Shown: positions 20,361 through 29,689 of the stretch, piece by piece
How positions within the stretch are numbered: the first letter of the stretch is position 1
How the letters are laid out: each line of letters opens with the position of its first letter
Source of the DNA: Heligmosomoides polygyrus polygyrus
Taxonomy: Eukaryota > Nematoda > Chromadorea > Rhabditida > Heligmosomidae
Assembly (NCBI GenBank): GCA_947396885.1
Contig: OX377202.1
Location: 69,846,643 to 69,910,642, forward strand
DNA: 64,000 nt
Direction of reading: 5' to 3'
Notes under the pieces: generated by a model
What the model saw: the letters and a program-made list of their open reading frames with translations, nothing else
What the model was told of the DNA's origin: nothing
Databases searched by the model: none
Made by a program: the position numbers and the translations under genes

Positions 20361-21912
20361 TCCACTCCCACATGACATCCTTCTTCAACAAGACATCTAG
20401 CGGTCCTCGTAATTCCTTTATCGTTGGCATGAATGCGGAATAATATGTAACCATGCCCAGGAATGCTCTCAGTTGGCTGACATTCGTCGGCTCCACCCTG
20501 TTCTTGATAGCTTCCAACTTATCCGGGTTTGGCCTTCTACCGTGTCTGTCTACGATAAATCCAAGATATCGTATCTCTGGCTTGGAGAACGCACACTTCT
20601 CCAGGCGTACTTTGAATCCGTAATCCGCGATTCTTCCGAACAACGCAAACAAATTTTCTTTGTGTTCCTGCTCCGTTCTACCACACACAAGGATATCGTC
20701 CAGAAAAGTCGTTACTCCTCTCAGACCTGATACCATCTCATCCTGATCGCCACTGTTGTATACCTCTCTGCCTGGTATACAAATCTTATTCATTATTTGC
20801 TGGAAGGTTCCAGGCGCAGTCTTTATCCCGAACGGTAAGCGGTTGTACTGAAACAATCCTCTGTGCGTGTTGATCACCACCATCTTCTTCGCATCTTCAG
20901 GTAACTCTATCTGCAAATAGGCATCTGACAGATCTATCTGCGAGAACACTGTTCCTCTATTTAACGACGCAAAGATATCCTCTGGCACTGGCAAAGTGTA
21001 ATCGAAAGACTGCAATGCTTTGTTAAGACCCGTTAAGAAATCTGCGCAAACTCTCAACTTCCCATTCTGCTTCTTTAGGCATACTATTGGTGCAGCCCAT
21101 TCACTGTGGCTCACCGGGGCTATCACACCCATTCGCAGAAGTCTATCGAGTTCTTTGTCGACGGACTCTACTGCAACATGCGCTACTGGTCTGCAACTTC
21201 GAAAAACTGGACGAGCATTCTGCACAAGCTGTAGTTCAGCTTTCTCCTTTGTGCAGAGTCCCAGACCCTCTTCAAAAACACTAGGAAAGGTCTTCTTCAA
21301 TTCCTCTCCCAGATCGGAGTCCTTCACTTTCACTTGCGCTACCATCATCTTTATATGGTACATCATCTCATTTTTCTGGATCCACACTAGTCCCATAAAG
21401 GAGATGAAGGACGTTACATACGCGTTGCCTTCCGCTCTACGCCCCTTCATCTTGAATTCACACCACAATTTCCCATGTATCTTCATGGAACTTCCACTGG
21501 CGTTTTTAACAACGACATTTGTCCTCTCAAGCTTTGGAGCTCCCATCTGCCTCCAAACATCTTCATTTAGCAGGGTTATGTCCGAGCCAGTGTCGAGTAA
21601 GAACTCCACTCGGTGACTGTTTACCACTGCCTCCACATACATGCGTGTCGAATTTACATCAGCAGCGGCATTCGCTATGATCACTCTAACGTGCCTCTTG
21701 GAGCCTTGCTTAGTCCTCTTACTACTCTCTTTACTGCGACGTCTTGCATCTGTGCCACTCTTGCGAGCACCATTTCCTCGGAAGACGGTATCGCAGTATT
21801 TCTGTTTATGTCCAGTCTCCTTACACTTCTTGCAAAACCAGGGCTTCAACTTACACTGCCTCGCATAATGCTGTCCTTCACAATTCCAGCAAACCACCGG
21901 CTTCTTTTCAAA
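20361..21912 (-). pseudogene. Ty3/Gypsy pol (zinc knuckles, protease, reverse transcriptase), 3'-truncated
   Basis: An open minus-strand frame of about 510 codons. Order of domains: two CCHC zinc knuckles (residues 3-15 and 22-35), an aspartic protease with LLDTGSD (100-106), and a reverse transcriptase from about 230 with FSQIDLSDAYLQI (first catalytic Asp), LPFGIKTAPGTFQQIM and FLDDILV (398-404, the YxDD box as FLDD). The protein ends just after RAFLGMVTYYSAF and a short DVMWEW, where RNase H should begin; RNase H and integrase are missing because the element is cut at 20361. Residues 373-387 are an extra block (see 20736-20780). It resembles the K02A2.6-type nematode Gypsy pol. Dead copy despite the long frame. 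Confidence 0.85.
20736..20780 (-). repeat. 45-bp extra block inside Gypsy reverse transcriptase
   Basis: Encodes CIPGREVYNSGDQDE between FQQIMNKI and MVSGLRG, a position where related reverse transcriptases have no such loop. About 40 bp of it recur at 22878-22921 outside the coding region, where they form a perfect hairpin. It keeps the reading frame. Confidence 0.75.
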
Positions 21913-21925
21913 CTTACATTTAAGT

Positions 21926-22684
21926 TTCCTCTACAACTTTCACGTTGCCAGCAATAGTGTCACCGTCCCTCTTCAGACTCAAGAACTTCTCACATTCCTT
22001 GTGCAACTCCTGGAGTGACACTTTCCTTCTTTCGTTGTACTCTCTGTCTAGCACTGCAATAAGCCGTTGCCTTATTTCAGCCTCCTTCTGGGATTTCAGA
22101 CCGAAAATCCATAGCAAACATTTAATTCCATCAGAATCCAGCTCATGGATTTTCGCCTTCTCGCAGAATTCGTTCACTCTACCCGTGTAGGTGAGGTAGT
22201 CTTCGGAGTCACTCTTCTCCAACTTCAAACATTGGTACCTCGTGGTAAACTCTGATGTTTTGAAGTCAAACAGCTGCTTCAGTGTAAGCACTGTTTCATC
22301 AAAACCAATCTGAGACACCTCTCGTGGCAGTACATGCCTCTGGTACTTCTCAAATGTGGTTGAGTCTAACTTTTCACAAAGCAGTCTGACTCTGGCACTC
22401 TCCGGTAGTTGCCTTGCATCGTCAACCAGCACCTCCTTGTACCTTGAATACCACCTGGTAAAGCTCATCTCCGTCTCTGGATCGAATACGAATCTCTCGA
22501 GCCGATTGCTCAATGCCGACATCACGCTGGGAACGGATACTTCTTCGGGTTCCGTCTTTACTCTACTCGTCCCTACCATTTGACTCATAACCATGGCAAT
22601 CATATCCTTTTGCTGCTTTTCCGCTATCTTCCTCTGCTCCTCCATGAGCTCTTTAAACATTGTCATCACCATCTGAGGATCCAT
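21926..22684 (-). pseudogene. Ty3/Gypsy gag
   Basis: About 253 codons from the ATG at 22684, beginning MDPQMVMTMFKEL, with a glutamine/lysine-rich N-terminal helix and a capsid-like middle (RWYSRYKEVLV, CEKLDSTTFEKYQRHVLP, YQCLKLEKSDSEDYLTYTGRVNEFCEKA, RQRLIAVLD). It stops at TAA near 21926. The zinc knuckles that should close gag are in the next frame and belong to the pol frame that begins about 10 bases before that stop. This may be a programmed +1 shift or a decay frameshift; I cannot tell which. Upstream codons to 22708 probably belong to the leader. Confidence 0.8.
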
Positions 22685-22875
22685 GGCTTCTCTTCCAACT
22701 CCAATCACAGAACCTTACTATCCACTCGGTTTCTCTCCAACTAGCCTCTTACAGGCTACAGGCGCTCCCTCTTCCAGAACAACAATCAGTGTTGTTCGCA
22801 ACAAGGCCCACCTGGAGCTCTTCCTTCTTGAGCTCGAAACAATGTCGCACCTTCCTTTGCGACAAGTGGCTTCCT
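22685..22875 (-). other. Probable Gypsy 5' leader and partial LTR
   Basis: Non-coding sequence upstream of gag on the minus strand. A TGTCGCA / TGCGACA pair near 22840-22870 would suit an LTR end. There is no second LTR at the other side because that side is truncated, so the assignment rests on position only. Confidence 0.4.
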
Positions 22876-22877
22876 AC

Positions 22878-22923
22878 TCCTGATCGCCACTGTTGTATAC
22901 CTCTCTGCCTGGTATACAACAGT
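22878..22923. repeat. Perfect 16-bp-stem hairpin at the Gypsy-RTE junction
   Basis: GCCACTGTTGTATACC, a 9-base loop, then GGTATACAACAGTGGC. The left arm and loop are a copy of the extra block in Gypsy pol (20736-20780). The RTE resumes immediately after, at about 22922. Confidence 0.8.
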
Positions 22924-23656
22924 GGCCCGAGCAACTGCAGATCCTCCCACCAGTGCTCATTAACACCCTGGCGCAGCCCTTCACCCGCTACCTGTCGGAG
23001 TGCAAGGTTCCATCTCAGTGGAAGACCAGCAAGAGCGTGTTGCTGTAAAAGAAGGGAGACATTGGCAATTATCACCCGCCTGCTGTCCGTAGTCTACAAG
23101 CTGTTCACTCGAGTCATCCTGAATAGGATCAGCAGAACGCTGGACGAAGGACAGCCATGCGAACAAGCAGGATTTCGGAGAGGATTCAGCACGATCGACC
23201 TCACACACCTTTACGAAGCTCATCGGAGCATCGCGAGAGTACAAGCTGCCGCTGTACCCTACGTTCATTGACCTGAAGAAGGCATTCGACTCTGTCGAAA
23301 CTAAAGCGGCCAGCATACTCAGGGTGTTCCTACTCCGTACATTAGAGTCCTTCCAGAGCTGTACAATGGATTCATAACCAAGACCTCATCATTTTACAAC
23401 GATATCAGTGTAAAGAGAGGAGTTCCGCAAGGGGATGCAATATCCTTGTAGCTCCGCCACCCTCGAAAAGCAGCTGCACGATCCCCTCTTTGCTGACGAC
23501 ATCGTGCTCATAATACCGAGCATCAGCCAGGCGGAGCAAATGCTGGCCGACTTCGATCGTTTGTGTGGGAACGTTGGACTGCAGCTAAATCTTACGAAGA
23601 CGATGTTTATGAGGGACGGACGAGTTTCTAGTGCCTCATTCTCGCTTAGCAAATGA
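22924..23656 (+). pseudogene. RTE-clade LINE, part 2 (reverse transcriptase)
   Basis: Plus-strand translation, with shifts, gives PEQLQILPPVLINTLAQPFTRYLSE, SVVYKLFTRVILNRISRTLDEGQ, FIDLKKAFDSVET (first catalytic Asp, near 23280), QGVPTPYIRVLPELYNGF and SVKRGVPQGDA. There is then a deletion, and FADDIVLIIPSISQAEQMLADFD at 23488-23556 with NVGLQLNLTKTMFM. The FADD box is intact, unlike the 6410-7700 copy. Two internal deletions, a TAA in the KKGD region and frameshifts make it a pseudogene. It ends at about 23656 without its C-terminus. Confidence 0.85.
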
Positions 23657-23775
23657 ACCATGTCCCAGCTATTTGTATCTATTTATCAGGTTCTAAGGAA
23701 AGTATCTCACCACTTGTGCAATTATTTGTTCAAATTTACTTCTCTTGCTTCATACATACATGCAACTAATGAACA

Positions 23776-24082
23776 TAAAGGATAAGTATAAAGGACGGCA
23801 TTATTCAACCCGCTTTGGGATGCGCCACGCATTCTACTTCTACGGGATGTGGTGGAGGGGTGTTGAATGCGTATTTGGCCATACAATGACTTGCGGTGGC
23901 CAGCCGATGTACACGTCAGTGCTTTATCCTTCCCAGACAAATTTGGTTCCAATTCACCGGTCCCGGAGGGATGGAAGGCTTGGTTGGCCTGGGCGGGAAC
24001 CTGGTATCGGGTGCAACCAGGAACCTGGTATCGGGTGCAGGCGACAGCGGGCGCATCTTCCGACTGCGCTCCAAGCACCCAT
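23776..24082 (-). mobile_element. SINE family A copy, minus strand, duplicated head
   Basis: Same family as 10040-10349. On the minus strand the head GGAGCGCAGTCGGAAG is followed by CACCCGATACCAGGTTCC twice in a row (24000-24045), a short internal duplication of the B-box region. The body (GGTGAATTGGAACCAAATTTG, TTGTATGGCCAAA) and the CCTTTAT-type tail follow. Confidence 0.8.
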
Positions 24083-24195
24083 CTAATGAACATATGCACC
24101 ATTATTATTATACAACATATTGTCATTTGCCACATTTGTCAGGTAATTGGTAGATCCCGCTTCTATAGAATTGTATGGGTTTTGACCAAATTAAC

Positions 24196-25104
24196 TCAGC
24201 GAAACAGTTTACAACTCAATCTCTGCGTCAAACTGTTTCTCTTGCAACGATGGTTCGGCAACGAAAGGAACAGAAGTAATCCGTTGGAGCAAGGCTCGGT
24301 AAACACGGTAGGGCCAGAGCATGTCATCCGAACCGCTGGAGTTATTTCTGAGTCTTGCAATACCTCGACGCGCATTGTCGTGAAGGAAGAAGATCGTGTC
24401 TTGTTCCCCACGAAAATCTGTTTCAACGCTATCCGACTGCCTGTAGTAGACATCGCTAATGAAAGTAGTGGCAGGTAGCAGCTCTCAGTGAATGACCCCT
24501 TTGCAATTCCACCAGACACTGAGCACTACCTTTTTTGGTGAAGTTTCGGTCTTGGCGTGGGAATTCCTGCTTCGCCGCGACTGAGCCGCTTATGCTTTCG
24601 CGTGTGGTTAACGTAAACTACCCACTTTTTGCCAGTGACCAGGTTCTCGAGCCAAGAAAAATTCGGTGCTAAATTCAAGAAGTTCAAGATGCATCTTGGC
24701 GCACCTGTAGCTGGTGGCCGCTAAGTTCGTGCTGTATCTATGCACCATATCTGTCTTCCCAAGGCCATGCAGGTGTTGAGGTATGGTGGTGTAACTGCAT
24801 TCGCATTCCTCTACCAGCTCACGGGTGCAATGCCGGAAATCCTCCTGAGCCAGCTCCAGAATGCGCTTTTCATCCACTGCAACTGGACTTCCAGACCATG
24901 TTGGTCCTCGAAGCAGAAGTCTCCGTTCTTTAACTGCCGAAACCGTACTCCTTCTGCGTCGTAGGAGACAGTGGTAGTGGTAGAGAATGGGCCGATCATT
25001 CCACATATGTTACCCACAGCGACTCCTGCACTATTTTGCTTTTTTAATACGTGAAGCAGAAGCAGTCGACCTTGCTTGCAGTCGAGAAAGATTTCTTCTG
25101 CCAT
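24196..25104 (-). pseudogene. Decayed mariner transposase
   Basis: Minus strand, probable ATG at 25104. The N-terminus (RLLLLHVLKKQNSAGVAVGNI, FRQLKNGDFCFEDQHG) shifts frame near 24900 to SPVAVDEKRILELAQEDF and TRELVEECECSYTTIPQHLHGLGK (helix-turn-helix), then EFFLARLENLVTGKKWVVYVNHTRK, where TGDE has become TGKK. It continues to CVWWNCKGV, HDNARRGIARL (second Asp kept) and, in another frame, GPTVFTEPCSNGLLLF in place of HPPYSPDLAPSDYHLF. With the first and third Asp lost, it is inactive. No inverted ends found. Confidence 0.8.
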
Positions 25105-25659
25105 AGTCGTAACGTAACATGAGGGCAATAGTGGTAAATGTAGGCCATAGGTCATTGGGAGAAGGCTCTTCAAAAGCTTTTCAAAAGTTTGGCGGAATGC
25201 CAAAGTGAGTGGCGGAAAACTTTCCATAAGACCTAATGCAACAGGTGGCGAAGTCAATATGGCCAACAAACTAATGCCTTCGCCCCTCAGAAGGAAACTA
25301 GCGACTTGGGGAGCTTTTAGGAGCGTGGAGAAAGTCGTAAGGCGAAGAACGTCCGGCTCCATGACCACCTATTCGGATAATGGAACGAAAGACGATGCAA
25401 GCAATACAGAAGGAGTAGTTTCTTCTAATCTGAATTGAAGTCATCCTTTTGAACGCCTTTCACACCCGGATGGTAGTCCTCCATGAACAGCATAGTACTA
25501 GTACTCGTAGTGAAAATCGAATGCACGGCAAGGAAAGAAAATAAGCGAATAACCCGAAAGTCGAAGTGTTTCCTAAGTAGAAACACAGGCCTATAATGCA
25601 ACTGTACTGTCACACGTTGTTGGTGTTTATGTTCCCTGCTTTACGGATATTTCTAAATG
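25105..25659. other. No supported gene
   Basis: The minus-strand open frame of the mariner extends upstream to 25368 without a stop, but the added residues match nothing I know and probably represent the 5' flank. The rest shows no domain. Confidence 0.4.
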
Positions 25660-25665
25660 CTTGTA

Positions 25666-25667
<2 letters not shown>

Positions 25668-25697
<30 letters not shown>

Positions 25698-26463
25698 TTC
25701 AGCGTTTGTCCCGCTTCGAGGCGGGGTCCGCTATTCTGGTGTGGTGACGCCACTTTACGCGATCAAATGCTTGATCGGGATGGATACCAGCAACCTTCAG
25801 GTCCAATGCAACGTATCAATGCTGCTTCGGCCGCCCTTTAGGCCGTTTTCCGGGCACATCTCTGTTAATGCCAATCTTTCGATCTTTCTTTGTCACCACT
25901 AGCTCGAAGAACGTGGCCATACCACCGAAGGCGAGCTTCACGTAACTTGTCAGCAGTTGGAGCGACACCTAACTTCTGGCGTATTTCATCGTTGCCAAGA
26001 CGCGTAAAACCAGCCGTCCAGCGCAGCATTTTCGTTTCCATTACGCTGAGGCGAGTCCCAACCTCCTTGGTTGCAGGCCAGCACTCACAACCTTGTCGGC
26101 TCCATACATCGCTACTGGTCGGACGATGGTTCTATAAATCTTCGACGTAAGGCGTTCCGGCATCTTCCTGTCGCATAAAACGCCTGTCATCGAGTGCCAT
26201 TTAGACCACGCTGCGCTCACGCGCGAGTTCACCTCGAACGTCAGACTACCATCAGACGCAATTGCAGATCCAAGGTACTTCAAGTTTGTCGTTCGTACTA
26301 GCGCAGTGTCATTGATCTCAATGGACCCGTATTCGTTTACGTCTGTCATCAACTACTCAGATTTTTTGACGTTTAACTTGAGCCCGAACATTGCCAAGCA
26401 GTCGTACCAAGCTTGCGCTTGTCGCTCGAGTCCGCTCTTCTCTTCGCTTGCAAGCATCTCAAT
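25668..26463 (-). pseudogene. 5'-truncated LINE (family C) with (GAA)n tail, third copy
   Basis: Minus strand from about 26455: LERQAQAWYDCLAMFGLKLNVKKSEYL, the LKYLGSAIASDGSLTFEVNSRVSAAWSKWHSMTGVLCDRK block, and YRTIVRPVAMYGAD, then a frameshift and the remaining C-terminal motifs (GKRPKGRPKQ) to RDKR-stop next to a (GAA)n run (25668-25700 as TTC on plus). CTTGTATC at 25660-25667 and 26464-26471 may be the target duplication (8 bp, could be longer with mismatches). Confidence 0.8.
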
Positions 26464-26471
26464 CTTGTATC

Positions 26472-28562
26472 CTTGCTTTGTTATAGTTTTTGCAGTTATT
26501 TTACACTGTGTTGCTCGACTATTCAGTGTAACTAGAATGCACTCAATAATAAATAAAAAATAAATAAATAGAAACTAGGAGGCAAGGAAAGTTCGGCCAG
26601 TTTCTGAGGATGTATTCGAATGCTTGCGAAATCAAAGGAAGATAAACAGTCTCTGCAAACGGAATAAGCGGCGTGTTTTAGAAATTCTTCCAACAAGAAT
26701 TGGTATATCTCTCAAAGTCGTCATGTTAGAAAGTGAGGCGCTGCCGTCTCAGAATTATATTTATTGGCATCGCTGCAAAGCTGTTCGGCATTAGGTCCAA
26801 AGGTCCTTGTTCTGCTCCTGTTTATTTTGCTAAAATGCATGTACTCAGTAAAAAGCGCTGTCTCGCTCCGATAACGTCGACAAAACGGAGACTACACTAC
26901 TGGCAGAAAAAGGTCGTTTATGCGCAATCAATTACCATCACTTGACATTATCAGCGGAGATAATTTGTCCTAGTTAGCATGTGCGTTAGAGTTATTTGAT
27001 ACAACGTAGTTTGCAGGAAATGCTGACATTCACGCTAGTAGAAGTGACCGAAATGAACCCCTTTTGTCCAGATTTTCTATTCATTAGAATAAAGTTGTTC
27101 TTCGAAAAGTCTGGTCTGCTTTGAGAAGCGCGATTGTGAGACTGCTGAAGGTTCTCTCCGCTCAGATAACCTTGCTGTCATTTCCTCAAAGAAAATTCTA
27201 GTAATAATTTCTCAGAACAAAATCTGCGGTAATTCTTGCTGCTGTTCTAGACTCAGGTTTATGTTTATGTTTATTCCAGCCAATAACCATAACATAACTG
27301 GTTAAGAATGCGAAATAGAATTTTCATGATTGGCCATGTAGCAACGTGAACAAAAAAAACGTTATTCACTGCGATTGAGGTTAGCATAGCTCGAGAGCAG
27401 CCCTAAATTTCTGCGGTATCGAAAAGATTGAAGGAAGGAAAAAGATATAATCGAATAGTAGAGAAAAACTACTGCGTCACTGATACCAATTTACTGAAGA
27501 TGCTGGCGCTACGACCTACTAAGCACTTAATCCTGGGGCGGGTCCTGTCTTTCAAGGTTGATTACGTTTTAGATGTAACAATTGACATCATTCACTGCTA
27601 TAGCCACTTGTTCAACTCTCTCAAGAAATGCTCAAGAAATGACGGCGGCAGGTTTTTTAAAGCTGACGGATAAACCACGGGCAGGCAAAGAGCAAATAGA
27701 GTGTTCAGTAGGGATTGTGAGTTCCATTAGGTGATATTGAACCACGGAGAATAGCAAATGTGTTACACCTTCGCGTTCTTCATTCCCCGAACTATTATAG
27801 TCGCAGAAGCACATAAGCTGCAGTTTGGATAGTAACGCCTTCGCCAGAGAGACTGACTACAACCCATACAACCCATCCAGTGCCTGTCATAACTGTAAAG
27901 CAGGGATCTGCGGAAATTTTTTCGAGAAAAGCGGAACACGGAGTACGGAACGGAAGAGCTCAAAATCGGTGGAAACTGGATTACGAAAGACGGAAACGTA
28001 AATGACTCAAAACTCATAATTCATTACTAGTGTAACAAATCGAAGTTTATGCAAAATCTTTCTGTAAAAAGGAGGAAGTATTTCTAACCCAGAGATTTCG
28101 CCAGTCATAACACTCAACCGGTTTTATTGATTGTCCCGATCTAACCTAATTGGGAGGGAACAGCGCTAAGGTACAGTTGCGTTCAGCATCCTACTACACA
28201 ACACCCACTTTCCGATTCTTATGTTTACCATAGTATCATTTGGCAGTAGCTGAAGCTGGAACAAACACAAAGAAGGGGTGGAAAGGCAATAGAGCGCAAG
28301 GCCTCCTCGGACATTCGGGTTCGACGAGCCGAACCGAATATCACCACGAGCCACGTGGTCGCGAAGCTCGAGTTGCTATTGGGGGAACCGCTGTTGCTAT
28401 CCGGAAGAAGCCGGTCAACTGAGGAGCGGCTCCTGTTGCTATCCTGTTGCAAGTAGCAGTTGCCGTTCGGTTACTAGACAATTGCAGGATATTCGTGCCG
28501 TTGGTACATAACCGCGCCTTCGCATCCCCACTGCTTGTGAGCCACATATCTGCTTTATCCAG

Positions 28563-28564
<2 letters not shown>
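26472..28564. other. No supported gene in 2.1 kb
   Basis: Short open frames only. An AATAAATAAAAAATAAATAAAT run at 26546-26570 and a TTTATGTTTATGTTTATTCC run near 27258 look like retroposon tails. The stretch 28240-28460 has repeated GTTGCTAT and GGAACCG(C/T)T motifs. A LINE- or SINE-like origin for parts is possible but not shown. Confidence 0.35.

Positions 28565-28602
<38 letters not shown>
28565..28602. repeat. (TA)n microsatellite
   Basis: About 19 TA units. It is the insertion target next to the Helitron 3' end. Confidence 0.95.
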
Positions 28603-28607
<5 letters not shown>

Positions 28608-29675
28608 CGTTCAGCGGCCTAGCGGCCGCCAAACGTCTGGTTGCGGGCTTCGCCCCGAACCCCGAGAAGAATAGAACAACCCCAATCTTCCTTTTTCCCT
28701 CTTTAGGCCTTCCTACTTTTAGTAATTTTTACTTTCAGTAAAAAAATGGTTCTACTATATAGATTAGTGCAGCGGGATATGGTAGGCAGAATCTTCACGG
28801 CTCCTATGAACCCCATCCACCCTCTATCGCATATACACGATTTATTCTCCGAAATGCCTGTTCTCTATGTGGCGAGAAACAGACAATGAGAGTCCCAATC
28901 CAAGGTGCTTTATCTGCAGAAAAATAATTCAAATTATTCAGTATTGGTCGACTCCTCTGAATCCCATAGTCACCCTCCCTACCTCCTCTCCTCCCCCTCC
29001 CCGCTAATACTTCCTTACCTATGTGCTGGTGAGAGTGAGGGTCATTCAAGCACTCACATGTGACGCTGAGTCCCGACTCACGTGTCACCACGTTGCAACG
29101 ATGTCTGTGACTCGTTTTCAGAAACCCAGCGCATATTGGGCGACATTGAGGGTTTCTTGTCTGGTACCCTTATTCCCCCTCTAGTGGTTCCCCTTTGCTG
29201 ATCCCCTCTTCACTGGTCCCCTCCTCGTCAATTCTGAATCCGTGCGCGCGTTGGACAACGTCTTCAGCACGTCTTCTACATCTCTACGCACGTTGGACGA
29301 CGGTCTGCGATACGTTTTCTGAATCCCAGCGCACGTTGTACGACGTTTAGGGCACGTCTTCTGAATCCCCACGCACGCTGTACGACGTCTGTGACACGTT
29401 TTCTGAATACCTACTACGTTGGACGACATCTGTCGTAAGTCTTCTGAATCCCTACGCTCTGCACTTGATCCCCATCCATACTCTGACAGGTTTCCCCTGA
29501 ATATGTCGTAAACTTGGCTGATCCGCCGCCAAGGGTATAGTTCGCCAGCAATCTCCCATGGTTAAGCTGGAAGAAAACCCGGCTGGCATACGCCGCACTG
29601 TCGTAGGCATCTCTCGACTTCAGTCCCCCCTCCACGTAACGGACACGTGACATTAGCCGATTATATATAGTAGGA
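28603..29675 (-). mobile_element. Non-autonomous Helitron, copy A
   Basis: Read on the minus strand it starts TCCTACTATATATAA at 29675, preceded by A, and ends ACGTCTGA at 28603, followed by T. Helitrons start with TC, end with CTRR (here CTGA) and insert between A and T without target duplication. The last about 36 bases form a strong hairpin (CAGACGTT/AACGTCTG with an inner GCGGCC/GGCCGC stem) and a second GGGC/GCCC hairpin lies just inside. The interior has minisatellite of TTCTGAATCC...GCACGTT(G)(G/T)ACGACG units (29220-29450) and no Rep/helicase. Copy B (40768-42389) shares both ends and the hairpin with compensating and tolerated changes. Confidence 0.7.
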
Positions 29676-29689
29676 TATATATATACTAG

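Noticed and set aside
28603..29675. LTR retrotransposon or terminal-inverted-repeat transposon
   Set aside because: No matching inverted ends or direct LTRs; the two ends differ and insertion is between A and T, which fits a Helitron better.
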